Source: Antedon bifida (lineage: Eukaryota; Echinodermata; Crinoidea; Comatulida; Antedonidae). From it: a DNA stretch of 64,000 bases. Shown in pieces: positions 51,301 through 61,600 of this stretch. The stretch is taken from the NCBI GenBank assembly GCA_963402885.1, contig OY727102.1, forward strand, positions 20,336,001 through 20,400,000, given 5' to 3'. Both the position numbers and the translations under genes were made by a program. The notes beneath the pieces were generated by a model. That model was not told where the DNA came from and did no database searches. It saw only the letters and a program-made list of their open reading frames with translations. Position 1 is the first letter of the stretch. Each line of letters opens with the position of its first letter.

Positions 51301-54300
51301 CAATAGCTATGATTGTATTAATAATCAGTACCTTAAATTATATTTCAACAAAGTATATATTTGCACCTAAGTAGTAGAAGTAGACCTACCATCCCAATGT
51401 TTACAGAGAGCTTCTAGCATTTGCAATCTATCCATTGAAAGCTGAGCTACTAACGTCACATCATTGCCATCTGGTTTCTGAAAAAAAAACATAGCATGCA
51501 TACCTCGTCAAAGGCTTTATTTACAATCAAATCTACACTGAAAGTTCTAGGCCCTGTCTACACTATCAAACTTGATATGACAAAACAAATGTGATGTGTC
51601 CATATATGGACATGATGATGTCATATCACTACCATATTTGGGCACATCACAATATAGATGTGTCCTGTGCATCAGTATTCTTAAGTAACTTACTGGTGTG
51701 TACTCATAATCTAGATAATATAGATGTCTCCTATGCATCAGTATTCTTAAGTAACTTACTGGTGTGTACTCATAATCTAGATAATATAGATGTCTCCTAT
51801 GCATCAGTATTCTTAAGTAACTTACTGGTGTGTACTCATAATCTAGATAATATAGATGTCTCCTATGCATCAGTATTCTTAAGTAACTTACTGGTGTGTA
51901 CTCATAATCTAGATAATATAGATGTGTCCTGTGCATCAGTATTCTTAAGTAACTTACTGGTGTGTACTCATAATCTAGATAATATAGATGTGTCCTGTGC
52001 ATCAGTATTCTTAAGTAACTTACTGGTGTGTACTCATAATCTAGATAATATAGATGTGTCCTATGCATCAGTATTCTTAAGTAACTTACTGGTGTGTACT
52101 CATAATCTAGATAATATAGATGTGTCCTGTGCATCAGTATTCTTAAGTAACTTACTGGTGTGTACTCATAATCTAGATAATATAGATGTGTCCTGTGCAT
52201 CAGTATTCTTAAGTAACTTACTGGTGTGTACTCATAATCTAGATAATATAGATGTCTCCTATGCATCAGTATTCTTAAGTAACTTACTGGTGTGTACTCA
52301 TAATCTAGATAATATAGATGTGTCCTGTGCATCAGTATTCTTAAGTAACTTACTGGTGTGTACTCATAATCTAGATAATATAGATGTGTCCTGTGCATCA
52401 GTATTCTTAAGTAACTTACTGGTGTGTACTCATAATCTAGATAATATAGATGTGTCCTGTGCATCAGTATTCTTAAGTAACTTACTGGTGTGTACTCATA
52501 ATCTAGATAATATAGATGTGTCCTATGCATCAGTGTTCTTAAGTAACTTACTGGTGTGTACTCATAATCTAGATAATATAGATGTGTCCTGTGCATCAGT
52601 ATTCTTAAGTAACTTACTGGTGTGTACTCATAATCTAGATAATATAGATGTCTCCTATGCATCAGTATTCTTAAGTAACTTACTGGTGTGTACTCATAAT
52701 CTAGATAATATAGATGTGTCCTATGCATCAGTATTCTTAAGTAACTTACTGGTGTGTACTCATAATCTAGATAATATAGATGTGTCCTGTGCATCAGTAT
52801 TCTTAAGTAACTTACTGGTGTGTACTCATAATCTAGATAATATAGATGTGTCCTGTGCATCAGTATTCTTAAGTAACTTACTGGTGTGTACTCATAATCT
52901 AGATAATATAGATGTGTCCTGTGCATCAGTATTCTTAAGTAACTTACTGGTGTGTACTCATAATCTAGATAATATAGATGTGTCCTATGCATCAGTATTC
53001 TTAAGTAACTTACTGGTGTGTACTCATAATCTAGATAATATAGATGTGTCCTATGCATCAGTATTCTTAAGTAACTTACTGGTGTGTACTCATAATCTAG
53101 ATAATATAGATGTGTCCTATGCATCAGTGTTCTTAAGTAACTTACTGGTGTGTACTCATAATCTAGATAATATAGATGTGTCCTATGCATCAGTATTCTT
53201 AAGTAACTTACTGGTGTGTACTCATAATCTAGATAATATAGATGTGTCCTGTGCATCAGTATTCTTAAGTAACTTACTGGTGTGTATTCATAATCTAGAT
53301 AATATAGATGTGTCCTATGCATCAGTATTCTTTCTCTTCTAAAATCATAGCACTCATCAGACTCGTCTAGGTCAGGTGGCTATCAGATACAAACAACACA
53401 TGATAAAAGCATAAATGAATGATGGTCAACAAGGGTCAAGGGTCAGTGGGCTGTAGCCATTCTTGGTTGCCGTTGCCATTGCCCATCAATAAATCAAAGA
53501 GCACATCAAGGTAGTCTAAGGCTCTGTATACACTATCAAACTTTATGTGTCAAAAAAATGTGATGTGCCCATATATGGAGATAATAATGTCATATTACTA
53601 CCATATTTGGGCACATCACACTTTTTTTGTCAAACTAGTTTAAATCGTTTATAAAATCGTAGCATTCATGGAACTATATCTTGGTAAGGTCAGATACACA
53701 AAAATATATGACATTGACATAAAAACATAATTTCATTTCTACATAGCTTGTTTTATTACCTTAGTTTCTTGTGTTGATATGTTGCTGTTTAGATGTTCAC
53801 AGCTAAATAATTCTCTTCGTAGTAAATTGCCGTCATATTCCAGAAAACTTAGGTAAAGGTTGCGAAAGAAATCAATGTGTTTGTTCTTCACCTGCAACTT
53901 TAATGGTGAGTTCCAGTGGATGGCTTGAATGTCACTGAGTTCAGTGTAGCATAGCTAAAGAAACAACAGAATTTTACACAGGATTTTATTAATTTATACT
54001 AAGCAGCGTGGTCAAATGTCAATTTTATGTATGTGTGTTTTATTTAACCTTTCTGCTTCTGTTTTGAATCTCATCTGGTATCTGGTTGTCCTGTCAATGG
54101 TATTCTTTAACAATGCGCGTCCCCTATTAATCCTGTCATGGTCTATTCGTCTATTTATTTATTCTTTTTATGGTATCTTAATTTATTAACTTGTTTGTAT
54201 TGGGCCTCCTATTACAAACCCTTAGGGTTCTGGAGGCCCCTTGGGTTTCTGGAGGCCCCTATCATCTTTAAAAATATGTCTTACTCCTGGTTTGTTTTGT

Positions 54301-57300
54301 GTTTTTGTTTGTTTATGAGATGAATAAAGAGAAATTATGTTATGATATGATTCAACAAATTGACATCATCATGAAGTATAATACATTAGTGAATTAAGCC
54401 AATTACATTGAATTGGATAGTACAGGCATTAAAGTTAACATTTTATGGATTCAAGATTTAAGAAAATGTTATTCTAGATAAAACATACATACATTAATTC
54501 ATGATACTCTGCAATTAAAGTTACATTACATGGAAGTGAGCAATTTAGCACATTAAAATAATTTTTTTTTTAAATTGGAAATTTAAAATTTATAAATGAA
54601 AATTTAAAATTGATTAAATTTAAAGTTAATTAATAAATAAATTAATATGATAGTTACCTCACTCCGAGTATGTTCACTTAACTGTACATTCCATGAACAA
54701 GGTAGGTTGTACACTATGTGAGGATGATTCTTAATAACAGCATTGAATATATCCTAAAGAAAAAAAAAGTACAATGTCAATGATCTCTGTGGTCACTAAT
54801 AAGTGCACTCGTCCCATATTTCAAAATAAAATATATTCTAGACACCTTGAACCATATGCAAATCTGGATGGAAATTATTTTCTAATTGATGCTATGCTTG
54901 GATATTTTTTAGGCCTAATTGTGTAAAAAAACCAATGGCATACATTATATAATACTGTAACATCATTGTGAAAAAAAAAGATGATATACCTGATCTGCTA
55001 GTGATGTGGATAATAAACTCATGAGTTCTTTCTCAGCAATCAACCTCCACATTTTCATCCAATCAATTTGTCTGAGCCTGTCAAGGGCCAACAGAATCAA
55101 ACCAGTGTTATAACCCCTACCCTGTAAAAAAGACATCATCATAGCAATTTAATACATTAGGAGAATAAACATTATAGAACATCTGACATCAGTAGTACAT
55201 GATGACCTATGAATAAATACTGCTACATAGGTTATTTCATGCCTGATGTTACTGGTGCCCAAAATATTTGCGCACCCTTTTTTCCAAGATGATTGTTATT
55301 GGCCAAAACCAACACAGTAGAACCTTCGTTTTATGTACCCTGGATTTTACGTCATGATGTCACATGTTTTTTTTTAGTAATTTATGTAACTTAAGTTTAA
55401 AATCCTATTTTTTACGTACATCTCTCGGTCCCGTGCTGTACTTAAAATGTAGGTTCTACACTACATAATATTTCTATGAACGAGTACTGTGCAGTCAACA
55501 ATATTCAATTGGACATTTCAATAATGCCTTGTGTGGTATAGACTTGATATTTATTGCTCGTTATTTCACTTGTACACACGATTGCTTATATCTTACCAGC
55601 GCTGGCCAGGGGTTATGTTTCTTCCAGATGGTACCTAGATACCAATCACTCTGGTTCTCAACAAGTCCAAACAGTTTAGGACTTGTCAAATGACGGAACA
55701 ACTGCCACAACTCGGCTATATCTCTTGCAAATGTTATGTCTGTGTCCAACACTATTACCTGAAAGAGGAAGTGGAAACCATCAGGGATCAGAAACGGGAG
55801 TTGGTTCCAGTGGCGTAACTTCTTTGAGCTTATGGAGCCCCTGAGCTTATGGAGCCCCTGAGCTTATGGAGCCCCTGAGCTTATGGAGCCCCTGAGCTTA
55901 TGGAGCCCCTGAGCTTATGGAGACCCTGAGCAGCGCCTAAAGGAAAAATCAGGCATTAAAGTATGTCGAAAAAGCTAAAAACACCTGAGGCCTCCAGCTT
56001 TGGAGGGCCACATAGGGTTCCTAAACCAGGGGCCTTAGGTATCTGTGTTACGCCACTGGTTCCTTACAAGAGGTTCAGCTGAAACGTATTATTGTTGAAG
56101 TTTTACTGTATTTATAAATAAAATATGTCCTAACACAGAAAAGGAAGAAAAGAATTCCATAGAATGAAAATACACAGTAATGCAATATTTTTGTTCCTAG
56201 AATTTATATGAACTCTTTAAAATCCCATGATCTTGGTAAAAACAAGGTCCCCTTTTACGCCCCCACTCCTGAATCCGCTCTTCTTAAAGTTACCTTTTCT
56301 AAATCTTTTGGTAATATTTTCATAAATACTAATTTCATTAATCCAAATATTCCAGAATAATGTTTGTTTGGAATCCAAGAAACATCACTCTGCAAAAAGA
56401 AAGAAAAATATTAAAATAACTTCATTTTCATAACATGCTCCTCAAACATCTGATGGCCAGCATACAGCAAGTATAAACGTATTCCTCTAGCTACAAAAGG
56501 ATCCATTCTTTAAGAAATGTCACAAACTAAATTGAATTTCTGAATAATTTTTAATAGTACTGTATATATTTTTATGATAATGATTGCCAGAAATTAGCAT
56601 AAGCTGAATTTGTTATTAAAATGTTTATATTTGTAATATAAGATAAATAATAAAAGATCTATATTTTTGTATTATCATTGTATCAATGTATTTTGTTGGC
56701 GACCCCTTTGTAAACAAGCCTTTGGGCCTAAAGTGTTATCCTCTGCTTTCAATGTTTAATTTCTCAATTTTAATGTTTGTATTATTCTATGTATTTATTT
56801 TCATTTTATATATTATGCTGTTTTATAAATTGTACTGTTCTTGGAAAGCAATAACTATTACTTACTTACTTATTTATGGTTTAATGTATCATACATTTGC
56901 ATGTATTCTGACTTGATTGAAACATACAGACAAAATGATGAACTTTATTAACGCATGTCCAAAGAATACCTTGATTGTCCAAAGTTCTTTAGAAGAGCAG
57001 TTTTATATTATTACTGACAGGGCTACCTTATTGAAAGAAAATGAAATAAATAAATTCACTTACCTTGTACGTTTCTGCTAAATAAAAACTAACTTCAACT
57101 AAAAGAAAACAAACAATAATATGATTAAAATCAATAATTCAAAGCTTTTCAAAATTGATATCCTTGCTATACCAGTATGGCTCAATTATCCATTTCACAG
57201 TCATGACTATAAGTACTGTAGGTAGCAGCTTATGAGTGCACATTTGAATTTGTTTTTATTTCTAATAATGAAAATAATTTTAAAGAATTTTCTTTTTTAT

Positions 57301-58789
57301 TTTATTCATTCATCTCAAAACAAGGACAGTACAAATGTACAAAAAAAATATATGAGTATTACAAATAACAGACAGAAATAGAGACACAAGACATCACATA
57401 TTATAGTTATTTACCTATTTAAACTTAAAGAAAAATAGTCAATTTTGGTTTGATTAAATTTAGCTGTTTATCTTGTTTTTTTTCATAAGCGAAATCATTA
57501 TTTTTTTAACCTTATTAAAACTACAAAATGGCCTATTAAAAATTTGATTTTATTCACCTTTATTTTTTTCATTTTTTGAGGGACAATACATCTTTAAATA
57601 CAATATACTTACGTCCTGGAAGATCCCATGTTTTGAACAAAGTGCTAAGAGTTAGTTGAGCTATTTCATCTGAGATAAAGTGAAAGTGTAGAGGATTTTT
57701 ACGATAGAAAAGAATGGATTTAATCAAGGTGATAACTTCACGACTTGAATTGTGACCAGCACATACTATTGCTATATGAATAACCTGTAAAAAACAGATA
57801 TGAAATGAATGATAATAATAATTATAATAGAATTATACTTTATTATATTATATTAAACACATAACAGGAATAGTATAACCAAGCTTGCTTTTAATAGTTA
57901 AAATGAATACAGCAGAAGTCCTTCTTTTGGAAAATTCATTACATTTTTTGTCACATAAAGTTTGATAGTGTAGACAGAGCTTTAGACTTTGGCCAATCAT
58001 ACCTCGCATTTTGGCATTGTTAGCTTACTCCGACAATCTGATTGGTTGACAGAAGATGATATATTTCGTTCTTCTTTGAGTTGTTCATACAATTCATAAG
58101 TATGTTGTAATTGGCTCTGAGATATTCTGTATAAAAATAGAAATATTATAAGTGCAATATAACATAATATAAATTAAATATAACATATAAACAACACAAT
58201 GAGATTGATACCTTAGCTGAGTTTTCAGCAACTGATTCTCATGTTCAGAATCTTGCACTTTCTTCTCCAAATCTAAATTTCTGTCCAATATTGGACCAAC
58301 ATTTCTTTGGTCTGAAATGTAAATAATATAAATAATAAAAAAATTATGCAAAATTAAATTCCACAAACAATCAATTTATGAATTGAATATGTAAATGTGT
58401 TTCTAGGCATTGTGCTGGTCGCTGTTTATACACATTCTATTTCTAATACAGTTCAAGTGCCAACAAGTTTTCCATTCTAAACCATGCAGTTAATACTGTT
58501 TGTTGGGGGTTTTTTTTTGGGAGGTGTAATTACTTCTTCCAAACTGTTTACTGTCACATATTATGTTTTAACCGGTTTGTAAATTGTGATGCAGTTTAAT
58601 AAAAAATAAAATAAATAAAGGTATGTATGTTGATAATCCTACACAGATGCTGTGTGAATTTGTAATCACAATTTAAAACTTACGTTGACTGTTGTTAGTC
58701 TTGCTGAAGTATAAACAAATAAGACATGTGGATATAAAAAGCAACAGTAGTCCCTTCTTCCAATGAATTTTCACAGCGGTCATGGTCAT
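48344..58789 (-). CDS. LARGE: LARGE xylosyl- and glucuronyltransferase
   Basis: LARGE is a Golgi type II enzyme. Its GT8-type and GT49-type domains alternate xylose and glucuronic acid to build matriglycan on alpha-dystroglycan, the laminin-binding glycan (family knowledge). Deduced exons: 58789-58684, 58311-58212, 58126-58003, 57784-57613, 57098-57064, 56389-56294, 55758-55597, 55121-54990, 54753-54658, 53954-53760, 53379-53278, 51477-51390, 51081-50957, 50540-50385, 50079-49900, 49428-49304, 48831-48733, 48431-48344. They total 2181 nt, 726 aa plus stop, close to the ~756 aa of human LARGE1. Visible parts are a signal anchor at about residues 13-28 after KIHWKK, a coiled coil at about 40-85, GT8 with VIVLDTD (DXD at 216-218), [10 protein letters not shown] and [12 protein letters not shown], and GT49 with FLADIDFLP (DXD at 536-538), GFGWNK and [11 protein letters not shown] 58789 is used because an in-frame ATGACC precedes ATG 58783. 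Exon 11 and what follows it are extraordinary (see the 66-bp array). Confidence 0.96.
50168..50326. mobile_element. Two foldback MITE remnants
   Basis: AAGCTCTGTCTACACTACTA at 50169 is an isolated end. A core-deleted copy at 50257-50326 has both ends (AAGCTCTGTCTATCAAAC and GATAGTGTAGACAGAGCTTT). They lie in LARGE intron 14. Confidence 0.65.
50863..50910 (-). pseudogene. LARGE: Degenerate duplicate of part of LARGE exon 13
   Basis: The bases match the exon 13 segment around 50983-51030 at a 120-bp offset (shared TTTCTACTT, TTAATATTTC, GATGTTTGTACAT on the + strand), with scattered substitutions. The copy lacks clear splice sites and lies in intron 13, so it looks like an old partial tandem duplication. 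Confidence 0.65.
51548..51652. mobile_element. Foldback MITE truncated by the LARGE 66-bp array
   Basis: The left end and core are present up to GGGCACATCACA. The next base already belongs to the 66-bp array, so the right ~35-40 bp including the inverted end are missing. Confidence 0.8.
51653..53335 (-). repeat. LARGE: 66-bp tandem array (about 25.5 units) made from LARGE exon 11 end plus its splice donor
   Basis: On the minus strand each 66-bp unit contains the coding end of LARGE exon 11 ([14 protein letters not shown]) followed directly by the donor CCA|GTAAGT and a few intron bases (TACTT), then returns to AAGAATACTGATGCA. Donor positions step by exactly 66 bp from 53278 down to 51694: the native one plus 24 copies. 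No unit has an indel or a stop in the LARGE frame. Units differ by a few substitutions that make RTH/RRH, RIL/RTL and a silent or Cys/Tyr-type change on the other strand. The native first unit is distinguishable by its upstream exon sequence ([17 protein letters not shown]). The left end of the array runs straight into a truncated foldback MITE. Confidence 0.97.
53519..53642. mobile_element. Foldback MITE, right end clipped
   Basis: It runs from GGCTCTGTATACACTATC to GTCAAACTAGTTTAAAT. It lies in LARGE intron 10, between the native exon 11 and exon 10. Confidence 0.72.
55316..55464. mobile_element. pogo/Tigger-like MITE, second copy
   Basis: CAGTAGAACCTTCGTTTTAT and AAAATGTAGGTTCTACACTA form the ends. 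The middle has TTTTACGTA words. It lies in LARGE intron 7. Confidence 0.6.
55800..56065. repeat. Dispersed repeat copy carrying a 17-bp x6 tandem
   Basis: GAGCTTATGGAGCCCCT is repeated six times at 55826-55927 inside a copy of the same dispersed repeat as at 35.8 kb, which has only one such unit. It lies in LARGE intron 6. Confidence 0.75.
57939..57984. mobile_element. Foldback MITE, end fragment
   Basis: TTTGTCACATAAAGTTTGAT then AGTGTAGACAGAGCTTT is a single right end, about 20 bp left of LARGE exon 58126-58003. Confidence 0.65.
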
Positions 58790-59400
58790 AACATTTGCAA
58801 CATTCTATTAGGGAAAAAAAGTGTTCAATGGCCTAACAGCAGTAAGTTAAATGATAACAAATAATATTAATAATACTAATAGCCTCCTATTCTATTCATT
58901 ATTTAATATTTGTATTTAAACAAATTTATTAGTAAACTGCTTACCTTCCGCCTACATAACATGCTACAGCCTACTACTTCTAGGTCTAGACTCTCTCTAG
59001 GCCTAGCTAGGCTATAATATAAAGTAGAGGCTCGGCCTAGCGACCCGGCCTAGCTAGCCCGAGTGTTAGTCACTTTATTTTAGCCTATCTGAGGCTATCC
59101 TATATAGGCTAGATAGTATAGTAGGCCTCTAACTAGGCCCCTACCTAGCCTATAACATATTACTTAAATTCTTCGGAAACGAACCTGTTTGTGTTATATC
59201 AAAAAGAGATATTGTTCTCTACTTGCTTTAGATATTTAGACGATACCCCTATATATAAAAAACAAAAAACGGTATTTAATGTTAGTCTACCTCTAGCTAG
59301 CTAGCCTAGGCCTACCTAGTAGATGTGTATATGCACCACCGCCGTGCCGCGTACGTACGGTTTGTTGTGACTCGACTTTTCCATGGATGAAGTGAGCCCT
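58790..59400 (-). promoter_or_regulatory. LARGE: LARGE 5' UTR intron and promoter region
   Basis: A CCCTAATAG acceptor ending at 58808 and a GGAAG|GTAAGC donor (last exon base 58945) point to a small 5' UTR intron. Upstream, 58970-59330 is rich in GGCCTAGCTAGG-type palindromic words, like the CTC1 promoter side, and 59335-59390 is relatively CpG-rich. The transcription start is not determined. Confidence 0.5.
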
Positions 59401-59992
59401 CAAGCTTATTTTATTTTCATAACTTTATATCTTTACTATTACTATCTTTGCATGCTTTTTAGTATTAAATGGTATGGGAAGAATTGAACGAATGAAATAT
59501 TCTTCCCATTTAACAAAAAAGTGGAATTTCGTCGCTGAGTAGATTCTGATTTTTTACAAAATTCTAATACAGTACTATTAGGGTAATTTCTGTAAACATT
59601 TTGAGAATTATATATAAAATAAAAACAATATGCATACTCATTATCATGTTAAATTATAACACACCTGAGTGTATCCTCTTGTCATTTGATTGGTTAATTT
59701 ATGTATCAGTTATTATTACTACCTAACAGAATACTGTACTGATATTTAAAGATATATTGTCCCCCTAACAATTGTTTTTTTTTTCAAATTGTTTGTTGAA
59801 TGTGCCATTTTAATGTAAAGAAATAGTTATTCACTTTCGTTTTTCATGTTTTTGAGGGACAATACATCTTTAATGGTAAAGTGACTTTGTAAAAAATGCA
59901 ATGTTTGTTGTGCATATCTCTATATACAATATCTATTATACACCACACCAACAATAAAATATTCTAGTGCTGCCTTTTAAAATTTGACATTG

Positions 59993-60325
59993 GTTGAGCG
60001 AGTCAAATGGCCGAGCGGCCAACAACATCGGCAAGGGTTCGAGGCCGACTCGCTCCAAGTTCTGGTGGTGGAACAAGTCTTCTCGGATAAGGACTATAAA
60101 CCGTAGGTGTATGCATATTGCTCGTGTGCACTTTTAAAAGAACCCAGTTCATTATTCGAGAAGAGTAGGGGGTTACCCCGGTGAACTGGTTCACAAAATA
60201 GCCTCTGCATCAGGGGGATTACCACCTATCTGATAAGGACAGTGATTAATTTACTGTTGGTAATCCTTGGCCACATTGCCTAAAGACATAAAATAAAAAT
60301 GTAAAAAAAAAAGAAAAAAAAAAGA
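59993..60325 (+). mobile_element. tRNA(Leu/Ser)-headed SINE (family B)
   Basis: The head AAATGGCCGAGCGGCC matches a class II tRNA box A, and GGGTTCGAGGCC matches box B, about 40 bp apart. A body with AACAAGTCTTCTCGGATAAG follows, and an A-rich tail with several A-runs ends near 60325. The acceptor-stem pairing is poor, so it is not a functional tRNA gene. Confidence 0.75.
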
Positions 60326-60394
60326 TGGAAATGAAAAAGTTGTTTTATAACAGTACATGTTTTGAGTGTATTTTTTTTTTTTTTTTTTTATTTA

Positions 60395-60627
60395 ATTTTA
60401 GGCAAATTGCCAAGGATAACCACAAGTGAACTCAATCACTGTCCTTCTCTCAGGTGGCTCTCCTGTTCACACGACAAGCATATACACAAGATACTCTACA
60501 TAAACAAAGTCTTATTACAAGTCTTTGGGAGTGGAGTTGAAAAATTGTCATGAGAAAAAATCAGGACTTGAACCCAGGACCCTTAGATTGGTAGCCAAGC
60601 ATCATAACCACCAAGCCACAACTCCAT
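60395..60627 (-). mobile_element. tRNA-derived SINE (family A)
   Basis: The minus strand starts TGGAGTTGTGGCTTGGTGG (box-A-like TGGCTTGGTGG). It carries a good Pol III box B, GGTTCAAGTCC, and ends in a region shared with two other copies in the window (GACTTTGTTTATGTAGAG, GGCAATTTGCC). A T-rich run on the + side marks its tail. Confidence 0.75.
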
Positions 60628-61169
60628 TAAATATGTGTGTTAAATAATGCATACTGTGTTGCGTTTACGAATAATATTATTCATGATTGACACAATTTCA
60701 CAAACATAAGCTAGCAACAAACTTTTTATTATATTTTACTTTAATTATTTTTGCCATTATTACATATTCAAACTTTTTCAAGTTTTTTCTATTCAATTAT
60801 TTGGAAATAAACTTTCAAACTTTGGCTGTTAATCTTCTATCAATGAGCTTTGTCATATTGCAGTACAGGTATAAATTATTAATATTTTCATTTCATTACA
60901 ATCCAACAGCAATACCGCCACCAATTACAGGGTGTCTTATATAAAATAAATATACACAACACTACACAACATGATCAAATTAATAGAAATGCAAATTCAA
61001 ATCTATGGATTTAAAGTCTTATAATTTACTAATAAGTCTTTCTTATAATGTTCTTAATGGTTTCCGCCAATATTTACATTGATGGACAGAGTGTGTATTT
61101 TACTATTAAATATGTTTTTAACTGGCCTAACTATAATTTCTTCCTAATATAATAATATAAAAGTTTTTG

Positions 61170-61558
61170 CATAGCGCCAAATTCCAACAAATGGATCATT
61201 GCTCATGGCGCTGTGGACTCAGATGTTACACTTTTCAACTACATGCTTCTTCCCAAAGGGTCATGTCATGTCAGTGTAGCCACTTTAAGGCTGTCTCATC
61301 TGTCCATGACACAGTGGCTGTGTGTGAACTAGTACACCGGGGTAATCCTCTACTCATCTCAAAAGATGTACTAGGTTCTTTAAAGTGCACATGAGCTATA
61401 TGTGTACACTGGACCCACAGGTTATAGTCCTTATCCGAGAAGACTTGTTCTACCACCAGAACTAGGAGCGAGTGAGGCTTGAACCCTTGCCGATGTTATT
61501 GCTACGTAATTACAGTTTCACTGTCTTAACCGCTCGGCCACTCACTCACTCAAATACA
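61170..61558 (-). mobile_element. tRNA(Leu/Ser)-headed SINE (family B), longer copy
   Basis: The minus strand begins GAGTGAGTGGCCGAGCGG and carries GGGTTCAAGCCTC. It shares the body AACAAGTCTTCTCGGATAAG with the 60-kb copy, then extends further (GACAGTGGCTGTG). A fragment of that last part also occurs on the + strand at about 49600-49640. Confidence 0.72.
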
Positions 61559-61600
61559 CTAATAAGTTGTCTCTAATTGTGTATTTTAATATAGTCACAT

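Noticed and set aside
51694-53278. Each 66-bp unit as a separate exon joined by 14-nt micro-introns (GTAAGTTACTTAAG)
   Set aside because: 14 nt is far too short for spliceosomal splicing and would shift the frame.
51547-53322. A 591-codon minus-strand open frame as a free-standing repeat protein gene
   Set aside because: It is the LARGE 66-bp array read through. It has no independent start context or promoter, and its distal end runs into a MITE.
51591-53342. A 583-codon plus-strand open frame across the same array
   Set aside because: It is antisense to LARGE. It is open only because the unit length is a multiple of three and one unit happens to lack stops.
60001-60060. A tRNA-Leu/Ser gene
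   Set aside because: Box A and box B are good, but the stems do not pair well, and the same head with the same body occurs at 61.2-61.6 kb, so it is a SINE.
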